A stretch of DNA of 64,000 nt from Paenibacillus sp. USDA918EY (GTDB lineage: Bacteria; Bacillota; Bacilli; Paenibacillales; Paenibacillaceae): the NCBI RefSeq assembly GCF_009870825.1, contig NZ_WTWY01000001.1:186001-250000 (forward strand), in the 5' to 3' direction. Below, in pieces: positions 25,670-33,729 of this stretch (the first letter of the stretch is position 1; every line of letters starts with the position of its first letter). Made by a program: the position numbers and the translations under genes. Below the pieces are notes generated by a model. The model was not told the DNA's origin, searched no databases, and saw only the letters and a program-made list of their open reading frames with translations.

Positions 25670-26338
25670 GTGAACGACAACACACCTGGGCAAAAGCAAT
25701 CATTCATAGACGATTATGCGGGAGTGTATCCGTTGCGGATCATTAGATCCCAGACGATCAGTCTGCTCCTTCTTCCCAACGTGCTGCTGCTGATCTTAGC
25801 CTTTGCGGACCCGTACGTGCCGGTTTGGGCTTGGCTGCTGCTGGTTCCGCTTGTTATGATGGATATGCTGGGATTGGCCGTTGTCGTTTCTCCCGGACGG
25901 ATGCAGGAGTTTCATCTTTTTGTATTGGGGGCCGTCGGCGTATTGGGATCGGCTGCTTTTGCCGCAGCGGCGAACAAACTTGCGTATGCCACGCTGGGCA
26001 TATCGTCGCCATGGTTTCTGATCGTCTCCGCAGCCGGGTACATACTCGTATTTGCGACACTTTACGGGATACATATCAAATTACTGTACGGCGGACGTTA
26101 CAGCCGGGAAGCATCGGACAATCAGGAAACCGAGACGCGCGGGGCAAAAAAAGCCCAGGGGATCATCCTCGCCTGCTCCGGCTTGGGAGTGCTTCTTTCA
26201 TGCGTGCTGATCAAAACGTTCGGGGGCTACAGCATGAAAGTGATGCTGATCATCGCGCTGCTGTTTTTGTTCGCCCTCGCATACATGATGCTTGCCGGCA
26301 ATCTTCATAAGTATTGGCTGCTCAAAAAAAGACGATAG
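25670..26338 (+). CDS. Multi-spanning membrane protein, possible immunity partner
   Basis: Integral membrane protein of 222 aa with about six hydrophobic spans (for example LLLLPNVLLLILAFA, WLLLVPLVMMDMLGLAVVV, FLIVSAAGYILVFATLYGI and two C-terminal spans) and a basic end LLKKRR. The start is GTG with AAAGGAGGGGG upstream, 63 bases after the candidate effector. Its place directly behind a protein with a membrane-inserting look suggests immunity, but a structural part of the secretion apparatus (a substitute for EssA) is equally possible. No known family is recognised. Confidence 0.6.
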   Translation: MNDNTPGQKQSFIDDYAGVYPLRIIRSQTISLLLLPNVLLLILAFADPYVPVWAWLLLVPLVMMDMLGLAVVVSPGRMQEFHLFVLGAVGVLGSAAFAAAANKLAYATLGISSPWFLIVSAAGYILVFATLYGIHIKLLYGGRYSREASDNQETETRGAKKAQGIILACSGLGVLLSCVLIKTFGGYSMKVMLIIALLFLFALAYMMLAGNLHKYWLLKKRR

Positions 26339-26376
26339 CGTACATATTGTCAACAGAGAGGAAGGTTGAACAAACG

Positions 26377-26658
26377 ATGGAGGAACGGGAACACGCGAAA
26401 TTATTGCTTCCGCTCGGGTCGATCGTTCTGCTCAAAGGTGCCCAAAAGAAACTGATGATCTACGGACGCAAGCAGATTCAGATGGAAAGCAATACGCTGT
26501 ATGACTATCTCGGCGTCGTGTATCCGGAAGGATATATCGACCCGAATTATACTTTTTTGTTCAATCATGAGGATATCGACAAAATTGAGTTTACCGGATT
26601 TTCCAATGATGAAGAAAAAAGGTTCCAAAAGATCCTTAAAGAAGTTTCGGCGGAGTAG
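26377..26658 (+). CDS. DUF4176 family protein
   Basis: Small soluble protein of 93 aa. The sequence LLPLGSIVLLKGAQKKLMIY, then DYLGVVYPEGYI and FLFNHEDIDKIEF are the marks of DUF4176. Members commonly lie beside LXG/WXG toxins and WXG100 genes in Firmicutes type VII loci and are thought to be accessory or adaptor proteins. The ATG is 12 bases behind GAGAGGAAGG. It supports the view that the preceding genes encode an exported effector module. Confidence 0.8.
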   Translation: MEEREHAKLLLPLGSIVLLKGAQKKLMIYGRKQIQMESNTLYDYLGVVYPEGYIDPNYTFLFNHEDIDKIEFTGFSNDEEKRFQKILKEVSAE

Positions 26659-26706
26659 GATGCGGGTAAAAAGACTCAGGACCAGGGACTTTTGATGAAG
26701 CCCGCC

Positions 26707-26721
26707 GACTATAGTATAGTC
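26707..26721. promoter_or_regulatory. Short palindrome upstream of esxA
   Basis: GACTATA-G-TATAGTC, a perfect 7-bp inverted repeat 36 bases before the WXG100 gene. It may be an operator or part of an internal promoter, but I see no convincing -35 box at the correct distance. Confidence 0.3.
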
Positions 26722-26756
26722 GATTACGAAAATCTTCAAATTGAAGGAGGATCATT

Positions 26757-27032
26757 ATGGCAGGACGTATTTTAATTACTCCCGAACAGGTAGACGCGGT
26801 GGCTAACCAATTTAAGCAAGGCGGGGAGCAAAGCCAGCAGATCGTTAACGGCTTGACCCAAGCCATCCACGGCATGGAAGGACAATGGGAAGGTATGACC
26901 AAACAGCGGTTTTTCCAGGAATTCCAGGAAGCCAACAAACAAATGCAATCATTCGTTCAAATTTTGAACAACATCAGCCAAGAATTGACTGCCATTGCAC
27001 AGAAATTCCGCACGGTCGACGAATCCCGCTAA
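26757..27032 (+). CDS. esxA: WXG100 secreted protein (EsxA/YukE-like)
   Basis: Small exported protein of 91 aa, the hallmark substrate of type VII secretion. Two helices flank the W-x-G turn at residues 44-46 (QWEGMTKQRF). There is no signal peptide, as expected. It starts at ATG behind GAAGGAGGATC, a very strong binding site that suggests high expression. A hairpin downstream may end the first part of the locus. WXG100 proteins form dimers and are needed for secretion of other substrates. Confidence 0.95.
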   Translation: MAGRILITPEQVDAVANQFKQGGEQSQQIVNGLTQAIHGMEGQWEGMTKQRFFQEFQEANKQMQSFVQILNNISQELTAIAQKFRTVDESR

Positions 27033-27093
27033 GTTATGGTTTAATAGAACTATGGGGATCGGGATTGAGCCTATTTTCATATAAGCCTTAGAG

Positions 27094-27121
27094 ACCGGGT
27101 GTTCATGAACTCCCGGTTTTC
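27094..27121 (+). terminator. Hairpin after esxA
   Basis: ACCGGG-T-GTTC with GAAC-T-CCCGGT, followed by TTTTCTT. It is a moderate terminator that may give extra esxA transcript and partial read-through to the kinase gene. Confidence 0.55.
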
Positions 27122-27249
27122 TTCAACGTAAGGCATGTTTATGTTTGGGTCCCCGCGAATAGCATCCGAAAAAGCGTTCATGCGATAGCTCCGGCACCGG
27201 GGTTATTTTGCAGTCTATATCTGTTGTTGGTATAAGAGAGGGGATATCT

Positions 27250-29304
27250 ATGTCTTTTCAGCCCAATCCGGGAGATTCCATTCTGATTAACGGCAAAAGC
27301 TACAAGGTAGGCCAGCATCCGGCCGCGCCGGGTTTGGCGTACGCCCAGGCCGGCAGGCAGGGGATCGTCTACCAGCTCGTACCGCAGGACGGCGGACCTG
27401 AAGAGGCGAAAGCGTTAAAAGTGTTTTTTCCGAAATTTCGGATTCCCGCCATGGTTTATCAATCGGAAACGATGGAGATTTATAGCGAAAGCCCGGGCTT
27501 GCAGGTCTGCAAACGAGACGTGCTCACTCCCGAAAGAAACGGAGAACTGATAACCGAACATCCCGACTTGTTGTATGCCGTTTTGATGCCTTGGGTTTAT
27601 GGGGTGACGTGGTTTGACGTCATTGCGGAACAAAAGCGGCTTGCGCGGACGGAAAGCCTGGCGCTTGCCAAAGCGCTGGCCGCCATCGGTTCGGGCATGG
27701 AGCAGCGTGGCCTCGCGCATTGCGACTTGTCTGCGCCGAACGTGATGCTTCCGTTTTTTTCAGAAGTCGATATGCCGGGCAACAAATCGGTCGTCGAGCT
27801 GGTGGACGTGGAGCAGATGTACAGTCCGAAAATGGACCGGCCTGACGTGCTGCTGTCGGGGTCTCCCGGTTATGCGGCGCACCGCACGGTACAGAGCGGC
27901 CTATGGAGCGCATACGCGGACCGCTTTGCGGGAGCCATCATCATGGCGGAAATGTTGGGCTGGTGCGATTCGCATGTTGTGGAAAAAGCGTGGGGCGAAA
28001 GTTATTTCGACCAGCATGAAATGCAAAACCCGTGCGAGCGGTATTTCGTGCTGAAGAAATCGCTTGAGCGGAACTGGGGGAACAAAGTCGCGGAATTGTT
28101 CGCCCGGGCCTGGGAAAGCCAGGATATCAGCAGCTGCCCGACGTTCGGGGAATGGCTTGTCGTTTTGTCCGCCATGAACGGGGAACCGCCGATCGGCGAA
28201 GCGGAACCGGAGCTGGATGGCGGAAAAGGGGGGGCGCCCGCCCGTTCCCCGGGAGCCCTCGAGTCCGCGGCCGCCGCTGTACTGCCCGAGGAGCCGCCGC
28301 TGCCGCCTGTCGGGGAAAAGGGCGCGGCGCAAGCCGGCAAGGATCACGGGGTCGTCGACCGTCTCTTCCACCAGGCACGGGAAATGGAGCGGAAGGGAGA
28401 TCTCAAGGGGGCGCTTGAGGTGTACCGGTCCGCCCATCATTTTGTTCCGGCCGGGTCCCCGATGCAAATCGAGCTGGAAGCGGCCATCGCCGGGTTGGAA
28501 GAAACGCTGAATCCGAAGCCGGAAGAGCAGGCGGCGGGAAAAGTTCCTTTTTACCGATCGCGCAAATGGCTGGCGGCAGCAGCCGCCGCGTTGGTGCTCA
28601 TTGGCGGTTCCGGTTTTGCGGTAAACCAGATTTTGGCCGACCAGGCCGAAAAAAGGGAAGCCGAAGCCGCGGAAAAGCTGTCCAAACAGCAGGAGGAAGC
28701 GCGAAAAGCCGAGCTGCAGGAAGAAGAAAAACGAAAGCAGGCCGAAGCGGAGGAGAAACGGAGGCAGGCCGAGGCAGAAGGGAAACGGAAGCAGGAGGAA
28801 GACAAAGCGCTGGCCCGGCAAAAAGCAGAGAAGCAAAAGCTTCAGGAAAAATACGAGCAGCAGGCGAAATACGAAGCCTATCTTGCCCAGAAAAAGCTTG
28901 CCGAAGAGAAGCAAAAGGCTGCCGAAAAGAAGCGGCTGCAAGAGCTGTACGACAAACAGGCGAAATACGAAGCCTATTTGAAGCAGCAGAAAATTCTTAA
29001 ACAAAAGCTTGAGGAGCAGAGAATCCAGAAGGCAAAGGAAGAAGCTGCGCGAAAACAGCAGGAAGCCAGGGAGCTGCAAAAACGGCGTTCCAATCAGGTG
29101 GTGCAGCTGATCGCCTCATACAACCAGGCGTACAATGCCCAAAAGGGCGGAAATACGTCCAAAGCGCGGCTATACGCCTTGAGTTTCATCAACCTTTACG
29201 AAAAGGATTCCGCATATTTCAAGACGGTAGGCAAAGTCAGCTCGCGCGCCAATGCGATCTATAAGTTTTTGGCCAATACGGGTTACATACTGCCTAATAT
29301 TTAG
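27250..29304 (+). CDS. Membrane-anchored Ser/Thr protein kinase-like protein with external coiled coil (possible EssB counterpart)
   Basis: 684 aa starting at ATG with GAGAGGGG upstream. Residues 25-290 form a kinase fold: Gly-rich loop GRQGIVYQL, strand lysine K57 (ALKVF), catalytic loop HCDLSAPN (157-164) and metal Asp D186 (VELVDVEQ in place of DFG). A TPR-like helix pair lies near 375-425, one membrane span at 440-460 behind YRSRKW (kinase side in), then a long Lys/Glu/Gln/Ala coiled coil with a 32-residue tandem repeat (QAKYEAYL at 538 and 570), and a 45-residue end domain. EssB/YukC of type VII systems also has a kinase-like fold inside, one span and helices outside, but lacks catalytic residues. 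Here the residues are kept, so it may be both core component and active kinase. Confidence 0.75.
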   Translation: MSFQPNPGDSILINGKSYKVGQHPAAPGLAYAQAGRQGIVYQLVPQDGGPEEAKALKVFFPKFRIPAMVYQSETMEIYSESPGLQVCKRDVLTPERNGELITEHPDLLYAVLMPWVYGVTWFDVIAEQKRLARTESLALAKALAAIGSGMEQRGLAHCDLSAPNVMLPFFSEVDMPGNKSVVELVDVEQMYSPKMDRPDVLLSGSPGYAAHRTVQSGLWSAYADRFAGAIIMAEMLGWCDSHVVEKAWGESYFDQHEMQNPCERYFVLKKSLERNWGNKVAELFARAWESQDISSCPTFGEWLVVLSAMNGEPPIGEAEPELDGGKGGAPARSPGALESAAAAVLPEEPPLPPVGEKGAAQAGKDHGVVDRLFHQAREMERKGDLKGALEVYRSAHHFVPAGSPMQIELEAAIAGLEETLNPKPEEQAAGKVPFYRSRKWLAAAAAALVLIGGSGFAVNQILADQAEKREAEAAEKLSKQQEEARKAELQEEEKRKQAEAEEKRRQAEAEGKRKQEEDKALARQKAEKQKLQEKYEQQAKYEAYLAQKKLAEEKQKAAEKKRLQELYDKQAKYEAYLKQQKILKQKLEEQRIQKAKEEAARKQQEARELQKRRSNQVVQLIASYNQAYNAQKGGNTSKARLYALSFINLYEKDSAYFKTVGKVSSRANAIYKFLANTGYILPNI

Positions 29305-29371
29305 ATAGGGATTATACGACATCCTAAGACATAAATTTTTTTATTTTCAAAAAGGGGAGTTGAAATCGAAG

Positions 29372-30127
29372 ATGAATTACACCATTCAGGCTTCCCAGCG
29401 CACACCTGCGCTCATTATTTACCTGATCGACATCAGCGCCTCCATGAACATGCTCATGGACGACAAACGGCGCATCGATGTCGTTTACGACGCGTTGTCT
29501 CTGGCCATCCGGCAAATGGTGTTCCGGTCGACGAAAGGCAACCGGCTGACGCCGCGGTACCGGATCGCCATTTTGGCCTACAGTGACGACGTATATGACC
29601 TGCTGAACGGCATCAAGGGAATCGATGAAATCGCCGCCGCCGGTTCTTTGCCGGATTTGACGCCGAAACGGTTTTCGGATTCCGCCAAGGCTTTCCTTCA
29701 GGCCGAACGGATTTTGCAATCGGAGCTTCCATTGATTCAGGATTGCCCGGCTCCGCTCATCTGCCATATGACGGACGGCGTAGCGACCGGAGACGATCCG
29801 GAGCCGATTGCAAAGCGCATCATGAACATGAGCGTGCCCGACGGCAACGTCCTGGTCGAGAACATTTTTATTTCCGATCATATGCTGGATCAGCCGATCC
29901 TTCAGCCGCGGCGCTGGAAAGGCATCCATCCGGAAACCGTCCTGCAGGACGAGCATGCGGTGAAGCTGCGCAACATGTCTTCGCCGCTGCCCGAAAGCTA
30001 CAGGGAGATGCTGGCGGAGGCGGATTACCAGCTTGCGCCGGGTGCGCTGATGATGCTTCCCGGCAGCTGCGCGGAGCTGGTGTCCATCGGATTTCAAATG
30101 TCGGCGGCCACGCCGGTACGAGCTTAG
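29372..30127 (+). CDS. von Willebrand factor A domain protein (TerY-like)
   Basis: Cytoplasmic protein of 251 aa with an intact MIDAS metal site: DISAS (D20, S22, S24) and the later TDG (T134-D135). It is mostly a single vWA domain, as in TerY-type proteins that sit beside a kinase and a PP2C phosphatase. ATG is preferred over a TTG 12 bases earlier because AGGGGAG lies 12 bases before the ATG but directly abuts the TTG. It lies 67 bases after the kinase gene and 14 bases before the phosphatase gene, so the three form one unit. It probably holds a phosphorylated partner or metal-dependent complex together. Confidence 0.82.
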   Translation: MNYTIQASQRTPALIIYLIDISASMNMLMDDKRRIDVVYDALSLAIRQMVFRSTKGNRLTPRYRIAILAYSDDVYDLLNGIKGIDEIAAAGSLPDLTPKRFSDSAKAFLQAERILQSELPLIQDCPAPLICHMTDGVATGDDPEPIAKRIMNMSVPDGNVLVENIFISDHMLDQPILQPRRWKGIHPETVLQDEHAVKLRNMSSPLPESYREMLAEADYQLAPGALMMLPGSCAELVSIGFQMSAATPVRA

Positions 30128-30141
30128 GAGGGAGGAAACCT

Positions 30142-30948
30142 GTGATCATGAATTCGGCTGCAGCGAAAGACGCGTTTACGTTTGTCAGTTCCCAATCTTC
30201 CGAACAGCGGCTGTCCACATACCGCGGTCGTTTTGTTTGCAGATATGCCTACGGACGCGCGATGGAGAGTTTGGTGCAGGGAGAAAAGGGCCAGGATTTT
30301 GTCGGGGTGGAAATCGACGGCGACGTGTGCAATTTCGTGTTATGCGACGGGGTCGGGATGAGCTATCGGGGAGATTTTGCGGCGCGCTTTCTCGGTCATA
30401 CGCTGCTCGAATGGCTGGGGAAAACCCGGGAATGGTCTTCGGCGGGTTTTGCCGGCTTCATGCGGGAAATTACGACAGCCGCATCGTTGCAGCTAAAGCA
30501 GCTGATTCCTCCGAACGAAACGCCTTCGCTGCTCCGCGAGGTGCTTGAGGACAAGCAGCGGATGGGCAGCCAATCGATGTACATCTGCGGTCGCATCGAG
30601 CTGCCGTCGTCGAAAAGAAAACAGGGCAGAATATGGATGGCATGGCAAGGGGACTCGCGCGTCCGTTTCTGGAAGCAAAACATGGAGATCAGCGAACATT
30701 TCCAGGCGTCGATGCAAACGAATGAGCGCTGGTCGACGCTGACGGGACCGGTCGGCGGCCAGCCGCATGTATACCAGACCCGGCTGGAATACGGCATGCC
30801 GATGCGGCTTCAGCTGTATACGGACGGATTGGACGATTTGGATCCGATTCGCGAGCTGCTCCCCGACGAGCAGATTCAAATTTTGCTGGAAGCGCCGCAC
30901 ACCGGCGGTCTGCAGGATGATGCCGCTTTTTTGGAACTGCAATGGTGA
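30142..30948 (+). CDS. PP2C-type protein phosphatase
   Basis: Metal-dependent Ser/Thr phosphatase of 268 aa from a GTG 7 bases after GGAGG (an ATG two codons later is the alternative). The PP2C metal motifs are in order: CDGVGM (D69, G70), WQGDSR (G170, D171), YTDGLDD (D228, G229) and GLQDDAAF (D259, D260). It should reverse phosphorylation by the membrane kinase encoded two genes upstream. The long open frame to its left is out-of-frame overlap with the vWA gene and not part of the protein. Confidence 0.85.
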   Translation: MIMNSAAAKDAFTFVSSQSSEQRLSTYRGRFVCRYAYGRAMESLVQGEKGQDFVGVEIDGDVCNFVLCDGVGMSYRGDFAARFLGHTLLEWLGKTREWSSAGFAGFMREITTAASLQLKQLIPPNETPSLLREVLEDKQRMGSQSMYICGRIELPSSKRKQGRIWMAWQGDSRVRFWKQNMEISEHFQASMQTNERWSTLTGPVGGQPHVYQTRLEYGMPMRLQLYTDGLDDLDPIRELLPDEQIQILLEAPHTGGLQDDAAFLELQW

Positions 30949-30973
30949 TAAGAGAAGAAAAAGATACAAATGA

Positions 30974-31013
30974 AGCCGGACCATTCAACCGCGGTTGAGA
31001 GGCCGGTTTTTTT
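30974..31013 (+). terminator. Terminator closing the type VII locus
   Basis: CCGG..CAACCGCGGTTG..CCGG hairpin followed by seven T, 25 bases after the phosphatase stop. Confidence 0.75.
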
Positions 31014-31141
31014 GGTTTGGACGGGAGCCGGGCGACCGGGAAGAATGTTTTTGCGAAGGTGATTAGGCGGAACCTTTTTTTGGGTAATCTTGAGACAAAT
31101 GCAACATAATAGAATCAGGAGCCAAAAGGAGAGATACACAC

Positions 31142-31945
31142 ATGAACCAGCACATCAACAAATTGCGTTTTACCGGCAAAACGGCCATCGTGACCGGCGC
31201 AGGTTCCGGGATCGGGAAAGCGGCCGCCATCAAATTGGCGACGGAAGGGGCTAACGTCGCTTTGTTCGACCTGCTGGACGACCGTACCGCGCAGGCCGAA
31301 GCCGAAATCAACGCCATCCGCCCGGGCAGCGCTCGCGCTTTTGACGTGGACACCTCGGATCCCGCCCGGGTCGAAAAAGCCGTCCTGGAAACCGCGGAGC
31401 TGTTCAAAAAGGTCGACATCGTGTTTGCCAACGCGGGCATCAACGGCGTTTTGTCGCCGATCGAGGATATGAAATTCGAAGATTGGCAGCATACGCTGAG
31501 CGTCAATTTGAACGGCACGTTTCTGACGGTCAAATATGCCGTTCCCCACCTGAAAAAGCAGGGAGGCAGCATCATCATTACCAGCTCGATCAACGGCAAC
31601 CGCACGTTTTCCAATTTCGGGATGTCGGCGTACAGCACTTCGAAGGCGGGGCAGGTCGCTTTTGCGAAGATGGCGGCGCTTGAGCTGGCGAAGTTCAAAA
31701 TCCGCGTCAACGTCATCTGCCCGGGGGCCATTTCCACGAACATCGACCAAAGCACGGAAAAAACCGAAGAGCTGAAGGAAATCGTCATACCGGTTCAATA
31801 CCCGCAGGGCAGCCAGCCGCTGTCCGATGGGCCGGGAACGCCGGAAAACGTCGCCGATCTCGTGGCATTTTTGGCGTCGGACGAGTCGGTCCATATTACC
31901 GGCACCCAGGTGTATATCGACGGGGCGGAGTCGCTCCTACGTTAA
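31142..31945 (+). CDS. Short-chain dehydrogenase/reductase
   Basis: NAD(P)-dependent oxidoreductase of 267 aa with a classical SDR layout: cofactor motif TGAGSGIG (residues 19-26), NAGIN, catalytic Ser in ITSSINGN, YSTSK active-site Tyr-Lys, and the usual C-terminal ITGTQVYIDGAESLL. The insert near ESTEKTEELK resembles glucose-1-dehydrogenase-like members. It lies alone between terminators and is not linked to the secretion locus. The substrate is unknown. Confidence 0.9.
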   Translation: MNQHINKLRFTGKTAIVTGAGSGIGKAAAIKLATEGANVALFDLLDDRTAQAEAEINAIRPGSARAFDVDTSDPARVEKAVLETAELFKKVDIVFANAGINGVLSPIEDMKFEDWQHTLSVNLNGTFLTVKYAVPHLKKQGGSIIITSSINGNRTFSNFGMSAYSTSKAGQVAFAKMAALELAKFKIRVNVICPGAISTNIDQSTEKTEELKEIVIPVQYPQGSQPLSDGPGTPENVADLVAFLASDESVHITGTQVYIDGAESLLR

Positions 31946-31952
31946 AGGTCAG

Positions 31953-31987
31953 AAACCGTTTCCGCGGCAGCGGAGGCGGTTTTTTTA
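31953..31987 (+). terminator. Intrinsic terminator after SDR gene
   Basis: AAACCG..TCCGC pairs with GCGGA..CGGTTT around a GGCA loop, followed by T residues. Confidence 0.85.
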
Positions 31988-32092
31988 TGAAGACATAAGA
32001 TTTCGAAGCGAGCACATCCTTAAATCTGGGAAATTTCCGCTAAGCGCGGTCCGTCTTTTGTGAAGGTGCGGCGACGGGCGATATTCTTATTT
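31987..32092. repeat. Intergenic dispersed repeat, copy B
   Basis: Same orientation as copy A, with the core CCGCTAAGCGCGGTCCGTCT identical (from 32037) and TTTCGAAGCG conserved at 32001. It lies between the SDR terminator and the DUF1992 gene and ends ATTCTTAT, like copy A. Confidence 0.65.
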
Positions 32093-32160
32093 GACAGCGG
32101 CTCGAAGTTCATGCTTTCATAAAATGAGCGTATCTTTAACGAAAGGGAGGCGGCCCAATC

Positions 32161-32538
32161 ATGGGAATCATGTCTTGGCTTGCCGAAGAACGAATCCATA
32201 AAGCCATGGAACGGGGCGAATTCAAGGATTTGGCGGGCAAAGGAAAACCGCTGCAGCTGGAAGATTTGTCGCATATTCCCGAGGACCTTCGGATGTCATA
32301 CAAAGTCATGAAAAACGCGGGAGTGATTCCCGAGGAAATGCAGCTGCAGGGCGAGCTCCTGAAGCTGCGGGACCTGATTCATGCCTGCGAAAACGCCGGC
32401 GAAAAAGAAAAGCTGAAAAGATCGCTGACCGAAAAAAAGCTGCGCTTCCAGATGCTTATGGAGCAAAGAGGGATAAGCGACAGCGCCGCGTTTTTGGAAT
32501 ATGAACAAAAAGTGCGCGACCGTTTTCAAGATTCATAG
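32161..32538 (+). CDS. DUF1992 (DnaJ-like C28 homology) protein
   Basis: Small protein of 125 aa that is essentially one DUF1992 domain: WLAEERIHKAMERGEFKDLA then GKGKPLQLED near the start, followed by a charged helical part. The same domain occurs in eukaryotic DNAJC28 proteins. The role in bacteria is not established. The ATG follows GAAAGGGAGG. Single-gene unit. Confidence 0.85.
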   Translation: MGIMSWLAEERIHKAMERGEFKDLAGKGKPLQLEDLSHIPEDLRMSYKVMKNAGVIPEEMQLQGELLKLRDLIHACENAGEKEKLKRSLTEKKLRFQMLMEQRGISDSAAFLEYEQKVRDRFQDS

Positions 32539-32569
32539 ACGGCTCGTCCGCCGGCTTATAAAATTAGCG

Positions 32570-32615
32570 AAAACCTCCATTTTTGCCTTAGAAAAGGCGA
32601 GAAATGGAGGTTTTT
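32570..32615. terminator. Bidirectional terminator
   Basis: AAAACCTCCATTT pairs with AAATGGAGGTTTT around an inner GCC/GGC hairpin. It lies between the converging DUF1992 and gluQRS genes and suits both. Confidence 0.8.
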
Positions 32616-32620
32616 GCTTG

Positions 32621-33610
32621 TTACGAGGCTCCTTGCAAACGGGAAAGCATATCTGCGGTCATGACGATCGGCTCGGAAGGCAGCTTGTCCAAGCGGAAAA
32701 GCGGAACGCACTCGCGGGCGCTCAACGGCTCGGGTTCCGGGAGGAGCCCCGCCAGCCACATCAGCCAGCCGATCACCCGTTCGGGCGCCGTCCGGCTTTC
32801 CCGCAGCGCCGCCAGGCTGGTTCCGCCATGCCGTTTGGCAAGCCGTTTGCCGTCCGGGCCCATAAACAAGGGAACATGGGCGAACGACGGCGACTCCATG
32901 CCCAGCGCTTTGTAGAGCAAAAGCTGGCGGGGAACGGAATCAAGCAGGTCGGCTCCGCGAAGCACGTCCGTGATATGCATCATATGATCGTCAACGACGA
33001 CGGCCAGCTGATAGGAAATCATCCGGTCCGCCCGCCGGACGATAAAATCGCCGCCCGCGGCGGCATCGAAGGTTTGCGTGCCGGCGATGCCGTCGCGAAA
33101 AACAAGCCGTTCACGGCCGACCCGAAACCGCAGGGAGGGCTCTTTCTCCAAAGCTTTGCGGGCGGCTTCCTCGCTGCTTAAATTCCGGCATGTGCCCGGA
33201 TAGGCCGGGCCTTCCGAGGATAAGCCGTGGGGAGCGCGCGCCGCCGCAAGCAGGTCCGCCCGGCTGCAAAAGCAGCGGTACAAATATCCTTTTTCATCAA
33301 GCTGACTGAGCGCGTGTTCGTAATACTCCGTGCGTTCGCTTTGCGTATACGGGCCGAACGGGCCGCCGACATCCGGGCCTTCGTCCCAATCAAGCCCAAG
33401 CCAATATAAATCGTCGAGGATTTGTTTGGCGAGATGGGGTCTGGAGCGCTGGGCATCGATGTCTTCCATCCGCAATATGAAGGTCCCGTTTGCGCTTCGG
33501 ATTTGCAGCCAGGAAAGCAGCGCCGTCCAGGCGTTGCCGATGTGCAGCTCGCCTGAAGGCGTAGGCGCGAATCTGCCTCGTACCGGACGTGGGTTCTGGC
33601 TCAAAGTCAT
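32621..33610 (-). CDS. gluQRS: Glutamyl-Q tRNA(Asp) synthetase
   Basis: Short paralogue of glutamyl-tRNA synthetase that attaches Glu to queuosine in tRNA-Asp, 329 aa. It has the class I motif FAPTPSGELHIGN, a zinc site (CFCSRADLL ... YPGTCR) and the second signature KRLAKRHGG, and it lacks the anticodon-binding domain, as the family does. The ATG behind AAAGGAGACG is chosen over an ATG nine codons earlier that has no binding site. Its presence implies queuosine-modified tRNA in the organism. Confidence 0.9.
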   Translation of the reverse strand: MTLSQNPRPVRGRFAPTPSGELHIGNAWTALLSWLQIRSANGTFILRMEDIDAQRSRPHLAKQILDDLYWLGLDWDEGPDVGGPFGPYTQSERTEYYEHALSQLDEKGYLYRCFCSRADLLAAARAPHGLSSEGPAYPGTCRNLSSEEAARKALEKEPSLRFRVGRERLVFRDGIAGTQTFDAAAGGDFIVRRADRMISYQLAVVVDDHMMHITDVLRGADLLDSVPRQLLLYKALGMESPSFAHVPLFMGPDGKRLAKRHGGTSLAALRESRTAPERVIGWLMWLAGLLPEPEPLSARECVPLFRLDKLPSEPIVMTADMLSRLQGAS

Positions 33611-33729
33611 CGTCTCCTTTATACGCGCTTTGTACATTTTAATCCAATCGGGCGTGGATATCCAGTGCTCCGAGACTCTATAATGGAAGTAGACAACAAC
33701 TTATGACGAAAGACATGGTGAGGGAAAAA

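Noticed and set aside
27208-27236. TTGCAG-17-TATAAG promoter before the kinase gene
   Set aside because: The transcript would start after the kinase ribosome binding site, so it cannot serve this start codon.
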